IMG/VR virus record: IMGVR_UViG_3300047309_000142
Location: 1-53,840 of that record
Source: a virus
Direction: 5' to 3' (one strand)
DNA length: 53,840 bases
A model generated the notes under the pieces. That model had not been told where the DNA came from and searched no databases. It was given only the letters and a program-made list of their open reading frames with translations. Positions within the stretch are counted from its first letter, which is position 1. The number at the start of each line of letters is the position of its first letter. Both the position numbers and the translations under genes were made by a program. Shown here piece after piece: positions 16,301-22,965 of the stretch.

Positions 16301-18406
16301 CTAGAGGCAGGGCAGAATACAAAGGTTGTTGTTAATGGAAGTGGCAGTACAATTAATCTAGTAGCTAGCGATGGCAACACGAACATTTCTACTTGGACCT
16401 TCAATAAAACAGGTATATTACAACTGCCGGGAAATTCAGAACTTAGACCTAACGGCTCTGGCATAGATTTGCGAGCAGGCTCGGGCGGATATGCTCAGTT
16501 ACAAAATGCTAACGCTAACGTATTAATAGGCGTTGATGATACATCTACTTATATCCAAACATACGACGATGCACATGGTTCCAAAACTTGGACTTTTGCT
16601 AAGTCTGGGTCCTTTAGCTTGCCTAATAATTCCAATATAAACGATATTCCCGATAATGGTAGCACGCCGGGCGGCATCATATTAAATGTAAATTCCAACG
16701 AAACTAAATTTGATACCGGCGGCAGAACACATTTCCCTAACGACCTTATAATCAATTATGGTGGCATAAGTTTCCCAGATTCTACCTACCAATCTACTGC
16801 TTGGCAGGGATCTTTGGCATTGTCAAATCTTACAGATGTTAATATAACCGGTACACCCTCCAACGGTCAAGTATTAAAATATAATGCTGGTCTAGGACAT
16901 TGGGCACCGGCCAGCGATCTAACTGGCGGCGGTGGCGGTGGTGGAATAAACTTAACTGACTTAAGTGTAACAGTAAGCAATACTCCATCAGGCAGTGGTA
17001 ATTTGTCTTATGATTCAGGAACTGGAATCTTTACTTTTACCCAACCAGACCTAAGCTCATTTATCACCGCCGGCGATTTAAGCAGTTATCCAACAACCGC
17101 AAACGTTAACAGTGCAATTAACGCTGCCAGTATAGCAGCTCAGTCTGCTATTGATACTGTAAGTAATGCGGTATCTGCGGTATCGGTCGCAGCAGCTAAT
17201 GCAACAAGTATTGCCAATGCGGCTAGTGCAGCGGTTAATGTAGTGAGCAATGCGGTATCAATCGTATCAGTTGCAGCAGCCAACGCAACAAGTATTGCCA
17301 ATGCGGCTAGCAACGCAGTATCAATCGAAATAATAAATCGTCAGTCAGCCAGTGCGGTATTGGAAAGTCATATCAATACAGTAAGTAATGCAGTTTCAAT
17401 CGTATCGGTCGCAGCAGCCAATGCAACCAGTATTGCAAATGCGGCTAGTGCAGCGGTCAATGTAGTGAGTAATGCTCTTAGTTCTGAGATTTTGAATCGA
17501 ATCAGTGCAGATAATGCATTAAGTGCTAACATTAATACAGTAAGTAATGCGGTATCAATTGTATCGGTCGCAGCAGCCAATGCAACCAGTATTGCAAATG
17601 CGGCTAGTGCAGCGGTCAATGTAGTGAGTAATGCTCTAAGTGCAGAAATTGTGAACCGTGTCAGCGCAGATAATGCGGTTAGTGCTGCGGCATTATCAGC
17701 ATTGAACACATTAAGTGCCGCGGTAGCAGGTCAGGGTTATTTAAAATCCAACAGTCTAAGTGTTACAACTAATGCAGCAAGTGGCGGTGGATCCTTGTCG
17801 TATGCAAGCAACGTATTCACTTTCACGCCGCCCAGTAACTTAACAAATGGCATATACACTGCCAGCTTAGGAAACACTGGTAATTTGACTGTTTCAAATG
17901 ATATAATTACAACTGGTGGCAATTTAAGAACCACCGCAACCACCGCATATCTCTTTAATGCAACACCAACAACTGTTTTCATAGCAGGAAACGCCTCGGT
18001 TGGCACTACAATAGGCCACGCATCTGGTACAGTGACAATTAACGGCAACTTGCAGGCTAGCACGAATGGTTTTACAATAGGCTATAAAGACATTCCGCAG
18101 CTAAGTTATACAGGCAATACCACTTTGGCTGCAACTGACGGTGGCAAGCATTATTATTCTACCGTAGCAACCGCGACTACCTTAACAGTACCTAACAGCT
18201 CAAGTGTCAGCTTTGCAGTAGGTACAGCAGTAAACGTAGTTAATCAGGGTGCCGGCACAATTACTTTAGCGCAGGGTTCGGGGGTGACATTATATCTTGC
18301 AGGAAACTCCACTGCTGGCAACAGATCCCTAAGTAGTTATGGAGTTGCTACTATACAGAAAGTAGCTACAGATACTTGGTTCGTTGTGGGTGTAGGACTG
18401 GCTTAA
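13325..18406 (+). CDS. Long tail fibre, Mtd-like N-terminus
   Basis: 1693 residues from GTG 13325. The N-terminus LRLRRGNSAVTSTFVGKAGEVTIDTTNNVLVVHDG is the Mtd N-terminal type domain that attaches receptor-binding proteins to the virion. It is followed by repeated beta modules ending in lines such as HILWFNETDGRLYVHYDNQWVDA and FPDGSVQTG, each about 150-250 residues. Residues about 1260-1465 switch to a heptad coiled coil (NAVSIVSVAAANATSIANAAS) shared with the giant fibre at 22966. The C-terminus (TATTLTVPNSSSVSFAVGTAVNVVNQGAGTITL) resembles a tail-spike tip domain. Trimeric fibre expected. No Shine-Dalgarno is obvious; coupling to the upstream gene is likely. Confidence 0.85.
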   Translation: MHKILRLRRGNSAVTSTFVGKAGEVTIDTTNNVLVVHDGFTPGGWPQGGGGNVSIPIASSTVLGGIKIGTGLNIDGNGVVTVNTASIGNLSITDQTINGTVVNGNIVLAPNGTGRVLLSNLAYPNTDGSAGQTLITDGNGNLYWSTPSSVTFGATAPATPHNGDIWVDSNTGIEYIYYVDQDSGQWVEFGPTNTQNDNINFLALNTSIIPASDSFYNLGSSSKQWHSLYVSGNTIYVNNVPLTIDNSNNLLVNGNVIGGVSTGNISFINDTIYDIYGVTVNNSDLSHGATAGMIVPQNTGGDITLLNYYGNLVISTSTTGSSGVKTWKFQNSTLVNPENVTWSGADIIAGPNTGYIELGSYDQNNWVGADGTGVFLQTAFTTNNYVWYAGIDGNFAPGLDAQQNLGSPSKRIGHIYASGSSVYLDNIKLSVENNQLKVEQVNTIGGNTVISQVALKAVDVSETVPDFMQGGLWYNSTDGRLYVGDNNTWVDAAPVTIPPVSTYLDKLAVDGELIYNTDTTDNTVNLVSPGQRGGFNPGYTFNDNVSLCLQYSHLYLDKVGTWNLGSNHWGTEIFSYSNDSMSPPTNIAIITADGDEQWHFKNDGTLNLPSVINFGQNNSRLNPPANDGSTDLIRLWDFNGSNPSGYNYAIGVEPDHVWFSMDVVDDLGGFKFYSQNNQILKIGGAGAVHLTGNLYFADGSVQSTGYPVKTANTAPSNTHILWFNETDGRLYVHYDNQWVDASPQVPQVLSSLDNNNFSLTLNSDGTITFPDGSVQTGAFSGYAWKGPWQSGPVNYITDKDVVTYAGGAYLKISGSGNSGSSPNVDAIRWQPVVIGIPSGGSTGQVLAKIDNSDYNVEWANQTGGGSFSGNIAGNQITFDQSRVHTPDAGSAGIYDRITLYPLGSNSYGVGIESSYLWLNTGDGGLGVKFYNQGNLAYDFEPHGVIIDGVEDDSTAVIDFFKAAQNNHKVTLASDWTLKIKARADGTNQGHLYLEAGQNTKVVVNGSGSTINLVASDGNTNISTWTFNKTGILQLPGNSELRPNGSGIDLRAGSGGYAQLQNANANVLIGVDDTSTYIQTYDDAHGSKTWTFAKSGSFSLPNNSNINDIPDNGSTPGGIILNVNSNETKFDTGGRTHFPNDLIINYGGISFPDSTYQSTAWQGSLALSNLTDVNITGTPSNGQVLKYNAGLGHWAPASDLTGGGGGGGINLTDLSVTVSNTPSGSGNLSYDSGTGIFTFTQPDLSSFITAGDLSSYPTTANVNSAINAASIAAQSAIDTVSNAVSAVSVAAANATSIANAASAAVNVVSNAVSIVSVAAANATSIANAASNAVSIEIINRQSASAVLESHINTVSNAVSIVSVAAANATSIANAASAAVNVVSNALSSEILNRISADNALSANINTVSNAVSIVSVAAANATSIANAASAAVNVVSNALSAEIVNRVSADNAVSAAALSALNTLSAAVAGQGYLKSNSLSVTTNAASGGGSLSYASNVFTFTPPSNLTNGIYTASLGNTGNLTVSNDIITTGGNLRTTATTAYLFNATPTTVFIAGNASVGTTIGHASGTVTINGNLQASTNGFTIGYKDIPQLSYTGNTTLAATDGGKHYYSTVATATTLTVPNSSSVSFAVGTAVNVVNQGAGTITLAQGSGVTLYLAGNSTAGNRSLSSYGVATIQKVATDTWFVVGVGLA
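17402..17637 (+). repeat. 77-bp perfect direct repeat in fibre gene
   Basis: The 77 bases 17402-17478 recur exactly at 17561-17637, 159 bp (53 codons) apart and in frame, inside the coiled-coil part of the first fibre. Recombination between copies would remove or add 53 residues without a frameshift. Closely similar but diverged copies run through the giant fibre at 22966-31300. Confidence 0.85.
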
Positions 18407-18407
18407 T

Positions 18408-19220
18408 ATGGGCGGTATAATGATGCCTTACATGAGCGCCTTGGGTCAAATGGGATATATAGCACCGTCTTCTATTCCTAGTTTAAGTTTATGGTACAAC
18501 GCAAGTGAGTCTTCCACGTTAGTTAATAATGTTAGTACAGCCAACTTTGACGTTACCGTAGTAAATAACACAAGAATAGGCAAGTGGGTGGACTTGTCTG
18601 GACTGGGACAACCCGCTAACGTAAATGGTGGCAATAGTTCTAAACCAACTTATATTACTCCTATTCAAAATAGCCTGGGCGCAGTTTCATATACGGGATC
18701 ACCGGTCAATTTGGATATTAATCCGGCAACATGGTCAAACAGTTTATCTGGTTTTACCCTATATGTAATGGCTAGGCCAACCAGTTTACCAGCAACAATT
18801 TTTCCTTTAATGGTCTCAAATTTAAGTTGTGGAATGTGGTGGAATGGCACTAACTGGAGTATTGGGCAAAGTGTAGGAAATCGTGGTACCGTAACTGTTA
18901 CAGATGATACAACTAAATTTCACATGTACGGCATGGTGTTTGATGGTAGCCAAACTGGTAATGCAAATAGATTGCAATTTAGATACGACAGATCTGCTAA
19001 AACTCTTACCTTCACCGGAACAATAGGTACAACTACGGGTAGTAATAGTTATTGGTTTGTGGGAGGAAATAATAGAGGATCAGGATCCGGTGGCGCCACT
19101 TTTTCAACTTATATGGTAGGATATATTGGTGAAGTTTTAATTTGGACTAGAACACTGACAGCTACAGAACTCGCTCAAGTCGAGTTGTATCTAAACACTA
19201 AATGGAATCTAGGATATTAA
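18408..19220 (+). CDS. ConA/laminin-G-like lectin-domain virion protein
   Basis: 270 residues; the ATG at 18408 overlaps the previous gene's end, and ATG 18420 is an alternative. LSLWYNASESSTL...WVDLSGLG opens a jelly-roll domain of the concanavalin A/laminin G type, and the end (YIGEVLIWTRTLTATELAQVELYLNTKWNLGY) is the usual closing strand and helix of phage lectin modules. Probably binds host glycan at the tip of the fibre encoded just upstream. Secreted or virion context is inferred from the neighbours. Confidence 0.8.
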   Translation: MGGIMMPYMSALGQMGYIAPSSIPSLSLWYNASESSTLVNNVSTANFDVTVVNNTRIGKWVDLSGLGQPANVNGGNSSKPTYITPIQNSLGAVSYTGSPVNLDINPATWSNSLSGFTLYVMARPTSLPATIFPLMVSNLSCGMWWNGTNWSIGQSVGNRGTVTVTDDTTKFHMYGMVFDGSQTGNANRLQFRYDRSAKTLTFTGTIGTTTGSNSYWFVGGNNRGSGSGGATFSTYMVGYIGEVLIWTRTLTATELAQVELYLNTKWNLGY

Positions 19221-19229
19221 GGATAAAAT

Positions 19230-19766
19230 ATGTTAAATGCAAAAATAGCTGATAACGGGCACCTACAATTTGTTTTGGCAGATGGGGCAATCGTAGACGC
19301 TGGTAATGTTCGCGGAGCAACTGGACCACAAGGCGACAAGGGTATAGGTGTTAAGGGTGATCCAGGCGAACCTGGCAAACAGGGTCCAGCAGGAGTAGGC
19401 ATATTAGGATTTGCCTCGGGATATGTAGATGCTGGCACATTTCTTACCCTAGACAATATTAAAGTTTCTGTACCTACCACAGGTAATAGAGCCTTGTGTA
19501 TGGCTGCTGTCAGCAGTTCATTCCAAGCCAGCATCAGTGCTACTTCAGGATTTATCAACGGTAATGCCAGTGCGGCCACAGGTTACCCGCCGCCAACATA
19601 TACAACCACACCCAGCGGACCGTTTTTTAACTGGAATTTCCCCAACGCAGGCGACGGTAGTGTATATCTAATACACGATATCACAAACTGGAGAATGTAC
19701 AGAGTAACGCTGATGATTGGGCCGGGCTACATGAGAAACTTTATCAGCATTGAGAGACTATATTAA
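19230..19766 (+). CDS. Collagen-like virion protein
   Basis: 178 residues. After a short beta segment comes a Gly-X-Y run, GATGPQGDKGIGVKGDPGEP GKQGPAG, about nine triplets, which would form a short trimeric collagen helix, then a globular beta domain ending NWRMYRVTLMIGPGYMRNFISIERLY. Such proteins usually form short trimeric spikes or connectors. Several Pro in the Y position are potential hydroxylation targets, and a 2OG oxygenase is encoded 2.5 kb downstream. RBS agga lies close before the ATG. Confidence 0.85.
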   Translation: MLNAKIADNGHLQFVLADGAIVDAGNVRGATGPQGDKGIGVKGDPGEPGKQGPAGVGILGFASGYVDAGTFLTLDNIKVSVPTTGNRALCMAAVSSSFQASISATSGFINGNASAATGYPPPTYTTTPSGPFFNWNFPNAGDGSVYLIHDITNWRMYRVTLMIGPGYMRNFISIERLY

Positions 19767-19795
19767 GTTTTTGGGATTTGGAAATAACAGTAAAG

Positions 19796-19803
19796 TATAA
19801 ATA
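19796..19803 (+). promoter_or_regulatory. Late promoter TATAAATA, near-leaderless
   Basis: A perfect T4 late consensus. The ATG at 19811 lies seven bases beyond, so the predicted transcript has at most two leader bases and no ribosome binding site. Confidence 0.75.
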
Positions 19804-19810
19804 ATAAATT

Positions 19811-20029
19811 ATGACAGCTATTTACTTGCCCAATAGTCCAACAAATGGACAAATTTATGTTGCTTCAAACGGAGTTACATATTGTTATGTGACTGATCAT
19901 TGGAACACAAGTATTCCGATTCAGAACGGATCAGCTGTTTATTATTACGAGGGTGGAGACTCAACAACTTGGGCTACTGCCAATCAAACAAATCCTGGGG
20001 ATTTAGTCCTAGACGGAGGAACTTCATAA
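19811..20029 (+). CDS. Small virion protein, 72 aa
   Basis: YLPNSPTNGQIYVASNGVTYCYVTDHWNT is the short beta module often found at the front of T4-like phage fibre proteins (a name-tag-like PTNGQ...W unit, as in the giant fibre's PGDLYTYAGKTWTWNGTGW). Its stop is directly followed by the next ATG, so it is likely translated as a unit with the beta-roll protein and may be its attachment or capping partner. Function inferred from context. Confidence 0.6.
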   Translation: MTAIYLPNSPTNGQIYVASNGVTYCYVTDHWNTSIPIQNGSAVYYYEGGDSTTWATANQTNPGDLVLDGGTS

Positions 20030-21748
20030 ATGACAACGAGAATAAAAGTAAGACACGACACATCTTCAAACTGGTCAAGTAATAATCCAGTTTTAGCTCT
20101 GGGAGAACCTGGCTTTGAGACTGATTCAAATCGTGTTAAGTATGGTGATGGCACCACAACTTGGAACAGTTTACCTTATACTGGAGCCGGTGCAAATTTA
20201 ACTGGTGATATCAACATTGGTGCTAATGCTGGACAAAGTAATCAAGCTTCAGAATCCATCGCTATTGGAAATGATGCGGGTAGATATAGCCAAGGATACC
20301 ACTCTATTGCTGTTGGTCAGGGTGCCGCTTATTATTACCAAAGTTGGTTAAGTATTGCGATTGGTAGAGGAGCTGGTGCATGCTGTCAAGATCACAGCGC
20401 AGTAGCTATTGGACACATAGCGGGCGCATGCAGTCAAGGACATGGCTCCATAGCTATAGGTCGAGGTGCAGGTAGATATAGTCAATATGCAGAATCTATC
20501 GCTATTGGTCATTATGGCTGCTCACAGTACTATCAGGGATATCATTCCATTGCTATTGGATCTGGCGCAGGTAATTGCTGCCAAGCTGCGTTAGCTGTAG
20601 CGATTGGACGCGCAGCTGGGGCATACAATCAAAGTAATAGTACAGTTGCAATTGGTCATTTGGCGGGACAATGTTGTCAACATTACGACGCTGTTGCAGT
20701 AGGTACTAGATCAGGTCGCTGGAATCAGGCAGCTGGAGCAGTAGCAGTTGGTCACAGTGCTGGAAATTGCTGTCAGCGTTGTCATGCAGTTGCGATAGGT
20801 GCTGATGCAGGTAATTACAATCAGGGTTGGGTAGCTACTGCTGTGGGCCGCAGTGCTGGCGCATGTAGCCAAAGAGGTGGTGCAACCGCAGTAGGTCACT
20901 TGGCGGGACAATGTTGCCAGGGATACGGTGCAGTTGCATTGGGTTCACATGCGGGACGTTATTATCAATCCTGCGAGTCAGTGGCAGTGGGGCAAAATGC
21001 AGGTAATTGCTGTCAGGGATACCATTCTGTGGCTATGGGATCTTACGCTGCTGCATGCGGTCAAAGAAGTTTAGCAATAGCTATAGGTCGTTCAGCTGGT
21101 GCATGTACTCAGAACATGAGTGCTATTGCAATTGGACACATTGCTGGACAACTGCAACAGGGTCAGGGTTCGGTGGCTATTGGCACAAGAGCAGGTAGAT
21201 ATTACCAGCAAACCTATGCGGTTGCAGTTGGACCACGCAGCGCTCAAAATTGTCAACAGAGTTATGCTGTTGCGGTTGGACCCTATGCTGCAGAAACGCC
21301 GTCAAATTATTACATAATTCAACATGCAGACGAGGATGGTTCTAACTATACCATTACGTTACAAAACAATTATGATATTTCAGTAATTAGACCTGGCATG
21401 TATTTAGATGGCAATGGTTATAGTATGGTATTGATTACTGCTATAAACGGAACACAAATTACTTTGGCAAGTACTCCTAATAATGGCAGCGTGTCGCAAA
21501 ACGGAATATTCTATGCTAGAGCCAAACAGGGTGCATCAAGTATTGCAATAGGTGCTTATGCAGCAAGATATACGCAGCATGCTAACAGTATTGTAATCAA
21601 TGCATCCGGTGCGGAAATAGCAAGTGCAGGACAAAATACCACTGTTATAAGTTCAGTTAGAACTGTAACAGGTGGTTCGGCACCAAGCGGGTTCTCACCA
21701 ACCTATTACAATCCTACAACTGGTGAATTGATAGTAGTAACAGCATAA
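20030..21748 (+). CDS. Beta-roll adhesin with Cys/Gln-rich 16-residue repeats
   Basis: 572 residues. N-terminal 65 residues are an Mtd-like virion anchor (IKVRHDTSSNWSSNNPVLALGEPGFETDSNRVKYGDG). Then come 22 consecutive repeats of about 16 residues with the form SIAIGxxAGxCCQxxx, resembling the YadA-head/Hep-Hag left-handed beta-roll of trimeric autotransporters but two residues longer per turn. Gln at repeat position 13 is nearly invariant, and six repeats carry Cys-Cys before it, often every second turn. A 70-residue inserted beta domain (about 435-505) and two degenerate repeats follow. Likely a rigid receptor-binding spike. The Cys pairs could form ladders or bind metal. Confidence 0.85.
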   Translation: MTTRIKVRHDTSSNWSSNNPVLALGEPGFETDSNRVKYGDGTTTWNSLPYTGAGANLTGDINIGANAGQSNQASESIAIGNDAGRYSQGYHSIAVGQGAAYYYQSWLSIAIGRGAGACCQDHSAVAIGHIAGACSQGHGSIAIGRGAGRYSQYAESIAIGHYGCSQYYQGYHSIAIGSGAGNCCQAALAVAIGRAAGAYNQSNSTVAIGHLAGQCCQHYDAVAVGTRSGRWNQAAGAVAVGHSAGNCCQRCHAVAIGADAGNYNQGWVATAVGRSAGACSQRGGATAVGHLAGQCCQGYGAVALGSHAGRYYQSCESVAVGQNAGNCCQGYHSVAMGSYAAACGQRSLAIAIGRSAGACTQNMSAIAIGHIAGQLQQGQGSVAIGTRAGRYYQQTYAVAVGPRSAQNCQQSYAVAVGPYAAETPSNYYIIQHADEDGSNYTITLQNNYDISVIRPGMYLDGNGYSMVLITAINGTQITLASTPNNGSVSQNGIFYARAKQGASSIAIGAYAARYTQHANSIVINASGAEIASAGQNTTVISSVRTVTGGSAPSGFSPTYYNPTTGELIVVTA

Positions 21749-21751
21749 ATA
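21744..21751 (+). promoter_or_regulatory. Late promoter box CATAAATA
   Basis: Overlaps the end of the beta-roll gene and lies 22 bases upstream of the small gene at 21774. The leader contains aaggaac as ribosome binding site. Confidence 0.65.
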
Positions 21752-21773
21752 ACTTAAACAAGGAACAAGCAAC

Positions 21774-21974
21774 ATGGCAAATTACAACATTACAGCAACT
21801 TCTGCAAAGAAGAATCAAACAGTGAGCAATACCGACACTAAAAAATTCCCATCACCTGCTGCGTTCAACACACAGGCTGAAGCAAATGAACAAGCTACTA
21901 AGTATGCTAAAAATCTTAACTACGAAGATCATTTAGAAACTTGGGATTGGGTTGGTCACGCAACCGCAGTTTAA
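21774..21974 (+). CDS. Small late protein, 66 aa
   Basis: Own late promoter and a good ribosome binding site (aaggaa), so probably well expressed late. The protein is polar, with an N-terminal strand region (MANYNITATSAKKNQTVSNTD), a helix (FNTQAEANEQATKYAKNLN) and an aromatic end (HLETWDWVGHATAV). No family recognised. It meets the reverse-strand gene pair tail to tail with six bases between. Confidence 0.6.
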   Translation: MANYNITATSAKKNQTVSNTDTKKFPSPAAFNTQAEANEQATKYAKNLNYEDHLETWDWVGHATAV

Positions 21975-21979
21975 TTACA

Positions 21980-22225
21980 TCAGGGTTTAGGACCAATATT
22001 GGCCGTGGAAGTTTCACGGTCAATTGTCATATAACCACGGCAAGTAAAATTCCAATCATCGCCAGTTAGACCATTGTTAGTAACTTCGTCCTGTACAGGT
22101 ACAGATATTTTCACATGTTTGAACAGGTACTCCTGATCGTTTTCGAAAACTCTCCATACATGATCTTTGGTACCACGTCCTGGTTGACCTCGGGATTTAT
22201 TAAATCTTATAAGGTATTTGTTCAT
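21980..22225 (-). CDS. Conserved T4-like phage protein, 81 aa
   Basis: Second gene of a reverse-strand pair; its ATG overlaps the stop of the oxygenase gene by four bases. The sequence YLIRFNKSRGQPGRGTKDHVWRVFENDQEYLFKHV, ending GYMTIDRETSTANIG, matches a short protein I recall from cyanophage genomes, role unknown. Coupling with the oxygenase suggests a related job in virion modification or metabolism, but that is inference. Confidence 0.7.
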   Translation of the reverse strand: MNKYLIRFNKSRGQPGRGTKDHVWRVFENDQEYLFKHVKISVPVQDEVTNNGLTGDDWNFTCRGYMTIDRETSTANIGPKP

Positions 22226-22863
22226 ACAATTATGGGTGAATCTGGTTTCTTTTCTACAGGTAATGGGCCCACTGTTAAGTTAAAATGAACTAACTTTGAT
22301 ACCGAAGTACTGGGATTTCGCAATATACTATGCGGTAACCACGAATTTATAAAATACATCTTGCCTGCTGTAGGAGTCAGTATAGCGGACGTGCTAGCTA
22401 ACGTTACAATGGCCGGGTCTTTTTCGGGTAAATTAATTTGTTTTTTGCCGGGTCTTGGATCGTGAATAGCTACTTGACTGGAATTTTCAGGGCATTCCAA
22501 GAAATAAAAACCAGAAATTTGATCTCCATAATGATGTATATGCTCGTCATGGCCCTGATATTGGTTGTGTTCCTGGCACCACATTTCTCTAAAATAAGTG
22601 CCCAAATTAGTCATGTCATGCCCCTGATCACGTAGTATGTTCCACGCAGTTTGAGCAATAAATTGAGTGAAATCAGCAAGAACAGGCTCGTGAAAGAAAC
22701 CATCTGTTTGAACCGGATAAAGTGGGTCCGTGGTGTCTTTAACCGCTTTTACATCGGTTAAATATTTGTCGGCCACTACACTTACTGCGGGCAAGAATTC
22801 CGGTTTATCTACTATGTAAATAGGGCTAGGGAAAAAATCATGCTGTATCAAATTAGTTGTCAT
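22222..22863 (-). CDS. 2OG-Fe(II) oxygenase
   Basis: 213 residues. HDEHIHHYGDQISGFYFLECPE holds the proximal His metal site and the SG-YFL core strand of phage 2-oxoglutarate/Fe(II) oxygenases; the distal site is SWLPHSI near residue 180, after the GKMYFINSW strand. The usual 2OG-binding Arg after the distal His is not obvious (SKLVHFNL), so cosubstrate binding may use Lys. The expected reaction is hydroxylation of a protein or small molecule. It is the only reverse unit within the fibre cluster and lies near a collagen-like virion protein, which makes prolyl hydroxylation of fibres an attractive but unproven role. Confidence 0.8.
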   Translation of the reverse strand: MTTNLIQHDFFPSPIYIVDKPEFLPAVSVVADKYLTDVKAVKDTTDPLYPVQTDGFFHEPVLADFTQFIAQTAWNILRDQGHDMTNLGTYFREMWCQEHNQYQGHDEHIHHYGDQISGFYFLECPENSSQVAIHDPRPGKKQINLPEKDPAIVTLASTSAILTPTAGKMYFINSWLPHSILRNPSTSVSKLVHFNLTVGPLPVEKKPDSPIIV

Positions 22864-22870
22864 AATAGTT

Positions 22871-22878
22871 TACTTATA
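22871..22878 (-). promoter_or_regulatory. Late promoter variant TATAAGTA, leaderless
   Basis: Reverse-strand TATAAGTA, one base from TATAAATA, ending seven bases before the oxygenase ATG at 22863, the same spacing as the box at 19796. No ribosome binding site is visible, consistent with a leaderless transcript. Confidence 0.5.
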
Positions 22879-22923
22879 GATGCCAATTAATCGCCAAACA
22901 TTTTATGAGGTCAAACAGTGATT

Positions 22924-22960
22924 TTCCATAAAGTATAAATACTAAGATTACAGTATGGAA
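22924..22960 (+). promoter_or_regulatory. Late promoter inside RBS-blocking hairpin
   Basis: TATAAATA at 22934-22941 lies in the loop between TTCCATA (22924-22930) and TATGGAA (22954-22960), which pair perfectly over 7 bp. The right arm contains the ggaa ribosome binding site of the giant fibre (ATG 22966). Transcripts starting near 22947 lack the left arm. Confidence 0.6.
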
Positions 22961-22965
22961 CAAAT

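Noticed and set aside
13325-21748. Diversity-generating retroelement, suggested by Mtd-like N-terminal domains
   Set aside because: No reverse transcriptase, Avd or template repeat is seen in the window; the Mtd-like part is only the virion anchor domain.
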